Assembly (NCBI RefSeq): GCF_900119845.1
Contig: NZ_FPKU01000002.1
Location: 62,001-126,000 of the forward strand
Source of the DNA: Devosia enhydra
GTDB lineage: Bacteria > Pseudomonadota > Alphaproteobacteria > Rhizobiales > Devosiaceae
Length of the DNA stretch: 64,000 nt
Reading direction: 5' to 3'
Shown here: positions 55,128 to 63,428 of the stretch, piece after piece
Numbering within the stretch: the stretch's first letter is position 1
Layout of the letters: each line of letters starts with the position of its first letter
Program-made: the position numbers and the translations under genes
The notes under the pieces: model-generated
Database searches by the model: none
Told to the model about the DNA's origin: nothing
The model's input: the letters and a program-made list of their open reading frames with translations, nothing else

Positions 55128-55327
55128 GCATTTCTCCGGCGAGTTGGAGTTGCATGACGGCATTGGTCGGGCGGATAGTGTAGGCAACGTTCTCCACTAT
55201 CGTCAGATACTTCGTTCCCCTCGCGCATCCGCAGCCGAACCAGCCCGAGCGCCAGCAGGCCGCACAGCTCAGTGCGGCGCTCTGCCGGCGTCATCTGGTC
55301 GGGCGGGAGCGGATTGGGGCGTTTCAT
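55124..55327 (-). CDS. Small conserved first gene of the recombinase module
   Basis: 67 residues: MKRPNPLPPDQMTPAERRTE then LCGLLALGLVRLRMRE and a polar tail. Such a protein is often found before DUF2924 genes; function unknown. Stop overlaps the DUF2924 ATG. Promoter should lie in the adjoining region with an inverted repeat at 55341-55363. Confidence 0.7.
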   Translation of the reverse strand: MKRPNPLPPDQMTPAERRTELCGLLALGLVRLRMREGNEVSDDSGERCLHYPPDQCRHATPTRRRNA

Positions 55328-55340
55328 GTCTCGTGGCCGT

Positions 55341-55363
55341 GATCGGTGTTGTCCTTACCGATC
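55341..55363. promoter_or_regulatory. Inverted repeat upstream of the recombinase module
   Basis: GATCGGT, spacer GTTGTCCTT, ACCGATC: perfect 7-base arms 14 bases upstream of the first gene of the recombinase module. A candidate operator or recombinase-binding site. A further GCCGATCACCGATTCG at about 55446-55461 repeats the GATC/CGAT theme. Confidence 0.45.
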
Positions 55364-55516
55364 AAAAGCCACCACACCTTCCGTGATGGGACATCTCACC
55401 CGACAGGATTCACGGCTGCGAACAGGTAGAGAACGTCAGGACTTGCCGATCACCGATTCGTCCGCGACAATCGCGAGTTGAATCAGTCGAGAGCAGTAGT
55501 TCATTGAGGTAAGTTC

Positions 55517-55693
55517 ATGGCGCGCAAAGCAACTCCGATCGGCCCCCATGTCCTGGAGCAGATCGAGGATGCGCGCGTGGATCTTGCCTCAGCGGACGTT
55601 TTTATCCGGCGAGAAGGCCATGTTGGCCCGGGTCTCCGGAGAGGACGTCGCAGTATCAAGCTCCGAGCACGGCGCCTCGATCGCCATCAATAG
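55517..55693 (+). CDS. Possible small or decayed gene (58 residues)
   Basis: ATG 55517 opens a 58-residue frame starting MARKATPIGPHVLEQIEDAR and continuing VDLASADVFIRREGHVGPG before an Arg-rich end and TAG. The first 40 residues look protein-like, while the Arg-rich end resembles read-through of a wrong frame; a frameshift after about residue 40 would join another open frame running to 55805. Could be a remnant gene. Low confidence. Confidence 0.3.
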   Translation: MARKATPIGPHVLEQIEDARVDLASADVFIRREGHVGPGLRRGRRSIKLRARRLDRHQ

Positions 55694-55719
55694 CGCAGTC
55701 AGAATTCTCGGAGACTTCG

Positions 55720-57924
55720 ATGGTACGCGTCCCGGCCAGAACCTGCCCCAATCTTTCTCGGCTATTCGACGATGCAGAGCCGGAACTGTTGTCCGGATTC
55801 CTTAAGAGCAAGGCTTTCGAGAGGTTGAGCTGGCTCGCCACTTACCAGTTCGACCCCGACAATCCGGACGGTCCGACAGTTGCCAGAAATATGCTGCCGC
55901 AGCAAAAGAAGGACCGGCTGGGCCCGCTCGAGGCTGAAGCAGCCCGGATCGTCACAATCGCGAGCGACCGCGGCGAGTACGTCCTCCAAGGTCTCGCCGC
56001 TACCACGCTCGAACCCGACCGCGCCAAGGAACTTCGAAACCGGCGGGACAAGCTCGCGCGTAGCCTTTGGGCTTTCGCCAACGAGCATGGCTTGTTTGAA
56101 GCGGCGGAGAACAGCCTGCACCTGCGTCTCTACCGGCGCTATGACAAGCACTACCAGACCTTCATGGCTGAGCCTTCGGTCGACGGGGGCCCGGACGCCG
56201 GCAGCGCATTGCTCGAAGAGCTTCTGGTCGACCTCAACAAGCGTCTCGATCGCGGCGACGGCTACAGCATCGACAAGTTCGACATCCCCGAGGACGGCGA
56301 TGAACCCGCGGCGGAGATGTACCTGCTGTTCCATCCCGATCCCCCCACGAGCGTTAGGGAGATCGATGACGATGGCAATCGGTCGAGCATCTATTTCCGC
56401 CCGCCCGGAGAAGCGATGATCGTCTACACGCCGTCGACCGGGCGGGTGCATGTCCGCGCCGGCAACCGAAAGCTGAGGCACACGGTCGCCGAACGATTCA
56501 TCGAGACCGCTCTCGATCAGACCTACTCCAACCAGCCCGTCGACTTTCAGGCCTACGACATTTCGCAGTTCCTGCAGGGGCTCGATCTTGAACCGCCGGA
56601 ACTTGACGACGTGGTGATCGACCGCGCGCAGGTGATCCGCGCTGACATCAGCATCGGCAATCTCGCCAACCGCCTCTCGCTTTCCACCACGATCGACCAG
56701 GACATCTCAGAGATCATCGACAGCCATCCGGGCCTTCCGAGGATCTTCGAGCGGGCGCTCGCAATCCGCTTCGTCGAGATTGCGGTCCGGTATTTCCGCG
56801 CGGGACGAGATGAGGCGCAAACCCTCAACTTCACGCTCACCGACCGCAACACGAGCAGCCTTCTCAGCATCGACGACCCTTTCGAGCGCGTTCTGGGGCA
56901 TCGCTTGCTCAGACACTGGAACATCCTCCGTGATGGCCGTGCACCGGGCGATGAGGAGAGCATGGCTGTCATGCCCGCCTTGCTGGCCATATGGGATATC
57001 GGAGCTGACAGGGTCACCGGCGCATGGCTCCAATCTCGCGGTGTCGATCCTGGCCTCCTGAACGATCTGGGCTTTCTCGTGCCCGCCGGCTGGGAAGGCG
57101 ACGATCTGATCGACGATGAAGACGAGGTCGGTCCGGTCGCGGCCGAAGTGGTCGTTCGGGTCGATAACGGAGATGCGGAGGATGGCGACCGCAAGGTGGC
57201 CGATCTCAAGGTCGCCGAGGGACAGGTGACGCCTGCGGGCAACCCGGATCGCTACAGGATATATCGGGTGCGCGACGGCTGGGTCGCACAACACCTGAAG
57301 GCACGTCTTGAAAAAGTGCTCGATGCACCTGCCATCGAGAAGCTGACCGATCATCTCCTCTACCTCGGAACGCTCCACGTCGATGGCGGGGACGTTCCGA
57401 TCTACCTCGCGCGCGGTCTCGACCGGGAGAAGGTGCGGTCGGCCGTCGATACGGAGCTTCGGGCGCGCCATAACCTCGGTCTCGGGCTCGTCCTTCAGGC
57501 CGGCAACGCTCTCGGGCCGTGCCTGGCGGCCAACGTTCTGACGCCGCTTGTCGATCAGATCGACACCAATCAAGCCGAAATCTCGTTGGTCGCAGACAAG
57601 CTCCGATCCGTGTTCCGACGCCATCGGATACTGGCCCGCGGCGGCCAGACCGTCGACCTGACGCTGTCCGGAGAAAACTTCGCCACCCTCTTCGTTCCGG
57701 GGAAAGGCACCATCGACATCAAGGGGGAGAACCGCATCGGGATCATCCAGCGACTGGTCGACGCCCACAACGCAGGCCCGATGCCTATGGCAACAGAAGA
57801 CCTCGTCAGAGGGATCGCCGAGGACCAATCCCTGTCGAACATCTTCAAGCAGCCGCTCTGGAACAAGCTGAAGGCCGACTTCCTGCGAAGCCCCGGCAAA
57901 GGGACCTGGGAGATCGCAATCTGA
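55720..57924 (+). CDS. Unrecognised 734-residue protein
   Basis: I do not recognise a family. It is soluble, without signal peptide or membrane span. Residues 1-~120 are helical and charged; mid-region has LHLRLYRRYDKHYQTFMAEP and the beta-rich YFRPPGEAMIVYTPSTGRVH; residues ~461-495 form an acidic linker (DDLIDDEDEVGP ... DNGDAEDGD); the C-terminal part has RIYRVRDGWVAQHLKARLEK and LFVPGKGTIDIKGENRIGII. No Walker A, nuclease or methylase motif is visible. ATG 55720 is backed by GGAG 8 bases before. Lies between the recombinase module and the phage-like genes. Confidence 0.7.
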   Translation: MVRVPARTCPNLSRLFDDAEPELLSGFLKSKAFERLSWLATYQFDPDNPDGPTVARNMLPQQKKDRLGPLEAEAARIVTIASDRGEYVLQGLAATTLEPDRAKELRNRRDKLARSLWAFANEHGLFEAAENSLHLRLYRRYDKHYQTFMAEPSVDGGPDAGSALLEELLVDLNKRLDRGDGYSIDKFDIPEDGDEPAAEMYLLFHPDPPTSVREIDDDGNRSSIYFRPPGEAMIVYTPSTGRVHVRAGNRKLRHTVAERFIETALDQTYSNQPVDFQAYDISQFLQGLDLEPPELDDVVIDRAQVIRADISIGNLANRLSLSTTIDQDISEIIDSHPGLPRIFERALAIRFVEIAVRYFRAGRDEAQTLNFTLTDRNTSSLLSIDDPFERVLGHRLLRHWNILRDGRAPGDEESMAVMPALLAIWDIGADRVTGAWLQSRGVDPGLLNDLGFLVPAGWEGDDLIDDEDEVGPVAAEVVVRVDNGDAEDGDRKVADLKVAEGQVTPAGNPDRYRIYRVRDGWVAQHLKARLEKVLDAPAIEKLTDHLLYLGTLHVDGGDVPIYLARGLDREKVRSAVDTELRARHNLGLGLVLQAGNALGPCLAANVLTPLVDQIDTNQAEISLVADKLRSVFRRHRILARGGQTVDLTLSGENFATLFVPGKGTIDIKGENRIGIIQRLVDAHNAGPMPMATEDLVRGIAEDQSLSNIFKQPLWNKLKADFLRSPGKGTWEIAI

Positions 57925-58014
57925 CAGCCGGCTCCGATCCGGCTCCGATTGGGGGGTCTGACTAGCTCCTATTCCTCCGGCCAATGGGAGTGCTCCACAT
58001 CAGAGGAGCATTCC

Positions 58015-58260
58015 ATGCCGACTCCCTTCTCCCAGCGCCAGGCAGTCTCGACGAGCTGGTCCGGCGCCGCGACGACCAAGCCCCCCACATCGAACTCGGA
58101 ATGGCGCTGCACGCGCTGTGACAAGCTGCTCGGCGTCTGCCGGGACGGCCGCATGCACCTGCGCTTCGCGCGGGGGCACGAGTATCTCGTGGGCTTCCCG
58201 GTGCAGGCCACCTGCCGCGGCTGCGGCACGCTCAACAACGCGACCGCACCCGCGCGCTGA
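58015..58260 (+). CDS. Com-like zinc-ribbon protein
   Basis: 81 residues. WRCTRCDKLLGVCRDGRMHL and VQATCRGCGTLNNA give two CxxC pairs spaced as in Mu Com, the zinc-finger translational activator of mom. Length and Cys spacing fit; no mom-like gene is visible nearby, so a different regulated target is likely. AGAGGAG precedes ATG 58015. Confidence 0.72.
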   Translation: MPTPFSQRQAVSTSWSGAATTKPPTSNSEWRCTRCDKLLGVCRDGRMHLRFARGHEYLVGFPVQATCRGCGTLNNATAPAR

Positions 58261-58359
58261 CGCGCGCATTCACCCAACCCCCTGAAATCGCAGAGACGCG
58301 CGACGTCCTGACCTGGCCACGAGAAGGCGCCGGACGCCTGGCCGCAAGGCAGGCGTCCA

Positions 58360-59082
58360 ATGTCCATCGCGTGGCACGCGATCCGCGATCACCTTACGGA
58401 TTCATCTTCCAAGCTTCACTTCCAACGCAGTTTCGACGCCATCCGGCGTGCGCAGGCTGCCCTCACACCGTTCCGGGATCCGGCGGCCCTGCTGGACAGG
58501 CTGCATCGCACCCCCGGCGATCCCGCCCGGAAAAACCTGATCCTCGCCGCGCTGGTAGGGGCGGCGCAGGGCGACGGGCCCGCGTCCGACTGCGCGCTGA
58601 CGATGCTGTTGCTCGCGCTCTGGCCCGGCCTCGACGCCATCCGGCGCCGGTCGCTCTGGCGCAGGCTCGGCACCGCCGACGAGGTCGCGTCCGACGTGCT
58701 GGCGCGCACCACCGAGGCAGTCCGCAGCCTCGATCTCAGGCGCGTCAATTGGATCGCGGCCACGGTGCTGCGCAACGTCGAGCGCGACATGATCCGCGTG
58801 CGCCAGCGCGACACGGCGCGCGAGCATCTCGCCAGCAGCGCCGATCCCGACGAGGTGGCGGACAGCGGTGACAGCGGGATCGGCGCGGCCGGGTACGCGC
58901 GACTGAACGGCGCCGTGCGGAAGCTGCTCGGCGATGACGCCCTTCTCGTGATCCGCGTGGCCATCGAAGGTTTCTCGCAAGCCGAGGTCGCCGTCGAGCT
59001 GGGCCTGACCGAGGCCGCCGCCCGCAAGCGGTACCAGCGCGCCATGCGCCGGCTGCACGCCGCCCTCGAGGAAATCCCCTGA
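58360..59082 (+). CDS. Sigma-70-like factor
   Basis: 240 residues. The N-terminal ~180 are helical with DEVASDVLARTTEAVRSLDL and a possible region-2-like part; residues ~195-228 form a sigma region-4 HTH (EGFSQAEVAVELGLTEAAAR then KRYQRAMRRLHAAL). Probably a phage or element-encoded transcription factor for the downstream early genes. The stop is followed almost immediately by the first copy of the duplicated leader. Confidence 0.72.
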   Translation: MSIAWHAIRDHLTDSSSKLHFQRSFDAIRRAQAALTPFRDPAALLDRLHRTPGDPARKNLILAALVGAAQGDGPASDCALTMLLLALWPGLDAIRRRSLWRRLGTADEVASDVLARTTEAVRSLDLRRVNWIAATVLRNVERDMIRVRQRDTAREHLASSADPDEVADSGDSGIGAAGYARLNGAVRKLLGDDALLVIRVAIEGFSQAEVAVELGLTEAAARKRYQRAMRRLHAALEEIP

Positions 59083-59088
59083 ACCGAT

Positions 59089-59166
59089 GTCCCGATCCGG
59101 TCCCGCCGGTGGCTTTTCCCATTCGAGCGCCCCGAGCGCCTTCCCTCCAACCGAAAGCAGACACGC
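59089..59166 (+). promoter_or_regulatory. Duplicated leader, copy 1
   Basis: TGTCCCGATCCGGTC, a few bases, then GGTGGCTTTTCCC, ending with CCTTCCCTCCAACCGAAAGC before ATG 59167. The second copy at 60592-60672 has the same order and nearly the same distance to the start codon (78 against 81 bases). Probable shared promoter, operator or RNA leader. Confidence 0.55.
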
Positions 59167-59361
59167 ATGAACCGCACTGCCGATCTGTCGCTCGAGGATT
59201 TCAGGCGTCTTCCGGGGCTCTATCGCCGCTGGGAGCTGACCGAGGTCTGCGAGCCCAACCGCAACTATCAGATTGAGGACGCCGGCGCCCATGCCGACGG
59301 GACGCCGTTGCTGGCGATCTACGTCGCCGAGCCCGCGCCCGACGTCCGCGAGGCCGCGTGA
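59167..59361 (+). CDS. Small hypothetical protein
   Basis: 64 residues (LSLEDFRRLPGLYRRWELTE, NRNYQIEDAGAHADG). No recognised domain. It follows the duplicated leader and overlaps the next gene in a GTGATG junction, so it is the first gene of the phage-like recombination operon. Confidence 0.6.
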   Translation: MNRTADLSLEDFRRLPGLYRRWELTEVCEPNRNYQIEDAGAHADGTPLLAIYVAEPAPDVREAA

Positions 59362-59696
59362 TGGGCCTCCTCGATCACCTCATCTCACGGAGAAAAGCCA
59401 TGCCGGACCAGCCGGACGACATCACCCGTCTTCGCAAGGCGAGCTACGCCCTCGAAGACCTCCCGGAGACCATCTCCCTCCCACAGCGCCCCGGTGACGA
59501 GCCGCGCGAGCCGCTGCCGGTCGTGGAGGCCAGCGTCGACGAGATCGCCTTCGCGATCGTAGAGGCGGAGCGTGAGAGCACGGTGGCCTACCGCCGCGCC
59601 GATGCGCTGAAGCGGCTCTACAAGCTCGCCCGCGAGGCCGGGTGCATCGGCGCAGATCGCGCCGCCGCTGCAGTGATGAAGAAGGAGGGCCAGTGA
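59361..59696 (+). CDS. Small hypothetical protein upstream of the Sak4-like gene
   Basis: 111 residues from ATG 59361 (overlapping the previous stop), or 98 from ATG 59400, which has CGGAG upstream. Helical C-terminus (EIAFAIVEAERESTVAYRRA, RLYKLAREAGC). No recognised domain. Stop overlaps the next ATG (TGATG). Confidence 0.6.
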   Translation: MGLLDHLISRRKAMPDQPDDITRLRKASYALEDLPETISLPQRPGDEPREPLPVVEASVDEIAFAIVEAERESTVAYRRADALKRLYKLAREAGCIGADRAAAAVMKKEGQ

Positions 59697-60571
59697 TGGC
59701 CCTTCCCATCATCGGCGCCGACGAACGGCTCGCGCAACGCAAGGGCATCAAGGGCGTCATCTTCGGCCGGTCCGGCATCGGCAAGACCAGCCTGCTCTGG
59801 ACGCTGAACGCCTCGACCACGCTCTTCCTCGACCTCGAAGCCGGGGATCTGGCGGTCGAGGGGCTGGAGATCGACACGCTCCGGCCGCGCACCTGGAGGG
59901 AATGCCGCGATTTCGCGGTGTTCATCGGCGGCCCGAACCCGGCGCTGCGCGAGGACCAGCCCTACAGCCAGGCGCATTTCGACGAGGTCTGCGGGCGCTA
60001 CGGCGATCCGACGGTGATCGAGAAGTACGAGACCGTCTTCATCGACTCGATCACCGTGGCCGGGCGGCTCTGTTTCCAGTGGTGCCGCGGCCAGCCCGAA
60101 GCGTTCTCCGAGAAAACCGGCAAGCCTGACATCCGCGGCGCCTACGGGCTGCACGGCCGCGAGATGATCGGCTGGCTGACCCACCTGCAGCACACGCGCG
60201 GAAAGCATGTCTGGTTCGTAGGAATCCTCGACGAGCGGCTCGACGACTTCAATCGCAAGGTCTTCCAGCCGCAGATCGACGGCTCGAAGACCGGGCTCGA
60301 ACTGCCGGGCATCGTGGATCAGGTCATCACCATGGCCGACATCGCCGATGCCAACGGCCAGCCGCAGCGCGCCTTCGTCTGCCAGACGCTGAACCCTTGG
60401 GGCTTTCCGGCAAAGGACCGCTCGGGCCGCCTCGACATGGTCGAGGCCCCGCATCTCGGACGGCTGATGGAGAAGATCCAGCGTCCCGCAGCGCCTGCCG
60501 CCGAACGCCTGACCTGGCCGCCGGTGACCCCGGCCGATCCCGCGCCCGCGCAGGAGCCCGGCCATGGCTGA
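59696..60571 (+). CDS. Sak4-like phage recombination ATPase
   Basis: 291 residues. Walker A GVIFGRSGIGKTSLLWTL at 20-37, then TTLFLDLEAGDLAVEG and Walker B YETVFIDSITVAGRL; KHVWFVGILDERLDDF and DQVITMADIAD follow. This matches the AAA_24/Sak4 group of phage RecA-core single-strand-annealing recombinases. It typically sits with an SSB-like protein and an exonuclease, as here. C-terminal Pro-rich tail is disordered. Confidence 0.8.
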   Translation: MALPIIGADERLAQRKGIKGVIFGRSGIGKTSLLWTLNASTTLFLDLEAGDLAVEGLEIDTLRPRTWRECRDFAVFIGGPNPALREDQPYSQAHFDEVCGRYGDPTVIEKYETVFIDSITVAGRLCFQWCRGQPEAFSEKTGKPDIRGAYGLHGREMIGWLTHLQHTRGKHVWFVGILDERLDDFNRKVFQPQIDGSKTGLELPGIVDQVITMADIADANGQPQRAFVCQTLNPWGFPAKDRSGRLDMVEAPHLGRLMEKIQRPAAPAAERLTWPPVTPADPAPAQEPGHG

Positions 60572-60591
60572 GCGCCTCTCGCCACGCCCCG

Positions 60592-60672
60592 TGTCCCGAT
60601 CCGGTCGCCGGGGTGGCTTTTCCCCACTGACGCCGCTGCGCGTCCCATCCTCCAACTGAAAGGAGCCGCGCA
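60592..60672 (+). promoter_or_regulatory. Duplicated leader, copy 2
   Basis: TGTCCCGATCCGGTC, CGCC, GGGGTGGCTTTTCCCC, then CCCATCCTCCAACTGAAAGG before ATG 60673. Second copy of the leader at 59089-59166. Confidence 0.55.
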
Positions 60673-61296
60673 ATGTCCGGACCCTGGAACGACTTCAACT
60701 CCGCCCAATCCAACACCAACGTCATCCCCAAGGGCACGCTCGCCAAGGTGCGCCTGACCCTGCGCCCCGGCGGCTTCGATGACCCCTCGCAGGGCTGGAC
60801 CGGCGGCTGGGCGCGCCGCGCCGCCACCGGCGCCGTCTATCTCGACGCCGAATACACCGTCGTCGAAGGGCCCTATGCCCGCCGCAAGGTCTGGTCGCTG
60901 ATCGGCCTCTACAGCCCAAAGGGCCCGGACTGGGCGAACATGGGGCGCGGCCTGATCCGCGGCATCCTCAACTCCGCGCGCGGCGTGTCCGACAAGGACA
61001 ACTCGCCCGAGGCGCAGGCGCGCCGCCGCATCAACGGGTTCGGTGATCTCGACGGCGTCGAGTTCATCGCCCGCATCGACATCGGCACCGACACCAACGG
61101 CGAGGACAAGAACGAGATCCGCGCTGCAGTCACCCCCGAACATCGCGACTACCCCGCGCTGATGGGCACGATCGCGCCGCAGTTCACCGCCGCCCCGGCG
61201 CAGGGCCACGCCCCGCAGCAGCCCACCACGGCCACCCAGCCTAGTCAGCCCGCGTCCGCCCCCGGCACCGCGGGTCGGCCGAGCTGGGCGCAGTAA
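60673..61296 (+). CDS. Probable ssDNA-binding partner of the Sak4-like protein
   Basis: 207 residues. SGPWNDFNSAQSNTNVIPKG, LRPGGFDDPSQGWTGGWARR, LDAEYTVVEGPYARRKVWSL, then a Gln/Pro/Thr-rich C-terminal tail ending in GRPSWAQ. Beta-rich core plus a flexible tail resembles phage DUF669-type or SSB-like proteins. Assignment rests on layout and context, not on motifs. AAAGGAG precedes the ATG. Confidence 0.6.
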   Translation: MSGPWNDFNSAQSNTNVIPKGTLAKVRLTLRPGGFDDPSQGWTGGWARRAATGAVYLDAEYTVVEGPYARRKVWSLIGLYSPKGPDWANMGRGLIRGILNSARGVSDKDNSPEAQARRRINGFGDLDGVEFIARIDIGTDTNGEDKNEIRAAVTPEHRDYPALMGTIAPQFTAAPAQGHAPQQPTTATQPSQPASAPGTAGRPSWAQ

Positions 61297-61310
61297 GGGG
61301 GAGACCGGCC

Positions 61311-63014
61311 ATGCGCCTGCGCCCCCGCCAGAAGACCTTCGTCGAGCGCAGCGTGGCTGCGCTCGCTTCCCGCGGCAACACGCTGGGCGTGGCGCCCACC
61401 GGCGCGGGCAAGACCATCATGCTCTCGGCGGTTACCGGCGAGATGATCGGCCCCCTCTCAAAGAATACGGGCGCCAAGGCCTGCGTGCTGGCGCATCGCG
61501 ACGAGCTGACCGCGCAGAACCGCGCCAAGTTCCAGCGCGTGGTGCCGGGCGTCGCTACCTCGGTGATCGACGCCACTGAGAAATCCTGGAACGGCCAGGT
61601 CGCCTTTGCGATGGTTCCGACGCTGGCGCGGGCTATGAGCCTCGCCGACATGCCGCGCCTCGACCTGCTGGTCGTCGACGAGGCGCACCATGCGGTGGCC
61701 GACAGCTACCGCCGCATCATCGACCGGGTGCGCGAGGCCAATCCCGACGCCCGCATCTTCGGGGTCACGGCGACGCCGAACCGGGGCGACAGGAAGGGCC
61801 TGCGCGAGGTCTTCGACAATGTCGCCGACCAGGTGCGGCTGGGCGAGCTGATCGCCTCGGGCCATCTCGTTCCGCCGCGCACCTTCGTCATCGACGTGGG
61901 TGTGCAGGACGAGCTGCGCTCGGTCCGCAAGACCATGTCGGATTTTGACATGGCGGAGGTGGCGGGCATCATGGACCGCGCCCCTGTCACCGACGAGGTG
62001 ATCCGCCATTGGAAGGAAAAGGCGGGCGACCGGCAGACCGTGGTGTTCTGCTCCACCGTCGCGCATGCCGAACACGTCACCGACGCCTTCAGGGCGGCGG
62101 GCGTTTCCGCTGCGCTGATCCACGGCGATCTGGCGGCCGAGACCCGCAAGGCGATCCTCGCCGACTACGCCACGGGGGACATCCGCGTCGTCGTCAACGT
62201 GGCGGTGCTGACCGAGGGCTGGGACCACCCGCCCACCTCCTGCGTCGTGCTGCTGCGCCCCAGCTCCTACAAGTCCACGATGATCCAGATGGTCGGGCGC
62301 GGGCTGCGCACCGTCGATCCCGAGGAACATCCCGGCATCGTCAAGACCGACTGCATCGTGCTGGATTTCGGCACCTCGAGCCTGATCCACGGCACGCTGG
62401 AACAGGATGTCGATCTCGACGGCAAGACCGAAACCGGCGAGGCGCCGACGAAGACATGTCCTGCTTGCGAGGCGGAGATCCCGCTGGCCGCCACCGAGTG
62501 CCCGCTCTGCGGTGAGGCGTTCCCGCGCGAGGATCTGGATGCAGGCGAAGGCGGGGCCGCCGCGCCGCTCTCTGGCTTCATGATGACCGAGATCGACCTG
62601 CTGAAGCGGTCCAGCTTCGCGTGGGTCGACCTCTACGGCACGGACGACGCGCTGATGGCCACGGGCTTCGCAGCCTGGGGCGGCATCTTCTGGCTGGACG
62701 GGGTCTGGTACGCCATCGGCGGGGCGAAGGGCGAACGCCCGCATCTGCTCGGCGTGGGCGAGCGCACGGTCTGCCTCGCGCAGGCCGACGACTGGCTGAA
62801 CACGCACGAGACCGACGAGAGCGCCTTCAAGACCCGTTCCTGGCTCCGCCAGCCGCCAGCCGAGAAGCAGCTGCAGTACCTGCCGCCCGAGTGCCGCCAC
62901 GACTTCGGCCTGACGCGCTACCGCGCCTCGGCGCTGATGACCTTCGGCTTCAACAAGCGCGCCATCCGCCAGCTGATCGACACGGCGGCCTCTCCCGAAC
63001 GGAGGGCGGCATGA
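61311..63014 (+). CDS. DEAD/DEAH superfamily-II helicase with zinc ribbon
   Basis: 567 residues. Walker A VAPTGAGKTIMLSA at about 27-40, LVVDEAHHAVADSYRRI at about 119-135, TATPNRGDRKGLREVF, QTVVFCSTVAHAEHV, and motif VI MVGRGLRTVD. A zinc ribbon CPACEAEIPLAATECPLCG lies at about 384-402. C-terminal region (FMMTEIDLLKRSSFAWVDLY, FGFNKRAIRQLIDTAA) is specific to phage/element helicases. Likely replication or recombination helicase. Confidence 0.88.
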   Translation: MRLRPRQKTFVERSVAALASRGNTLGVAPTGAGKTIMLSAVTGEMIGPLSKNTGAKACVLAHRDELTAQNRAKFQRVVPGVATSVIDATEKSWNGQVAFAMVPTLARAMSLADMPRLDLLVVDEAHHAVADSYRRIIDRVREANPDARIFGVTATPNRGDRKGLREVFDNVADQVRLGELIASGHLVPPRTFVIDVGVQDELRSVRKTMSDFDMAEVAGIMDRAPVTDEVIRHWKEKAGDRQTVVFCSTVAHAEHVTDAFRAAGVSAALIHGDLAAETRKAILADYATGDIRVVVNVAVLTEGWDHPPTSCVVLLRPSSYKSTMIQMVGRGLRTVDPEEHPGIVKTDCIVLDFGTSSLIHGTLEQDVDLDGKTETGEAPTKTCPACEAEIPLAATECPLCGEAFPREDLDAGEGGAAAPLSGFMMTEIDLLKRSSFAWVDLYGTDDALMATGFAAWGGIFWLDGVWYAIGGAKGERPHLLGVGERTVCLAQADDWLNTHETDESAFKTRSWLRQPPAEKQLQYLPPECRHDFGLTRYRASALMTFGFNKRAIRQLIDTAASPERRAA

Positions 63015-63017
63015 CCC

Positions 63018-63428
63018 ATGCCCACATCCACCCCCATCACCGCCGAGGACCGGCGGCGGCTCTGGCATCCGCGTGGGACGCTCTGTGCTGTCTGCCGGCA
63101 ACCCACCCGTGGTTTTGGCTGGTTCGATCCGCACCGTTCGAAGCGGCCCCGGCCATCGGTCTGGTTCTGCTCGATGCCCTGCCAGTCCTTCTGGACGCGC
63201 TTGGCGCGGGAGCGTTTCGCCATGGTTGACCTGACCGAGGAGGAGCGCGCCGCGATCACCGCCACCATGAAGCGCGTCGCGCTGCTGATGGACGAGATCG
63301 GCTGGGCCACCCCGCTTGCCGAACTCACCGAGGCGCACGTGCGCGCGCTGATCGAGGAAGCCGTCGAGGGCTTCCGCGAGGCCATGTCCGACGTCGCCCG
63401 GGCGCAGACGCCGGAGGTGCCGTTTTGA
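63018..63428 (+). CDS. DUF6511-like zinc-binding protein
   Basis: 136 residues. LCAVCRQPTRGFGWFDP and VWFCSMPCQSFW give a CxxC...CxxxC zinc-binding element; LTEEERAAITATMKRVALLM and AHVRALIEEAVEGFREAM are helical. Resembles DUF6511 found near phage helicases. Stop overlaps the TTG start of the nuclease gene (TTGA). Confidence 0.7.
   Translation: MPTSTPITAEDRRRLWHPRGTLCAVCRQPTRGFGWFDPHRSKRPRPSVWFCSMPCQSFWTRLARERFAMVDLTEEERAAITATMKRVALLMDEIGWATPLAELTEAHVRALIEEAVEGFREAMSDVARAQTPEVPF

Noticed and set aside
61458-63338. Minus-strand open frame of 626 codons
   Set aside because: Antisense of the DEAD/DEAH helicase, whose motifs are unmistakable.
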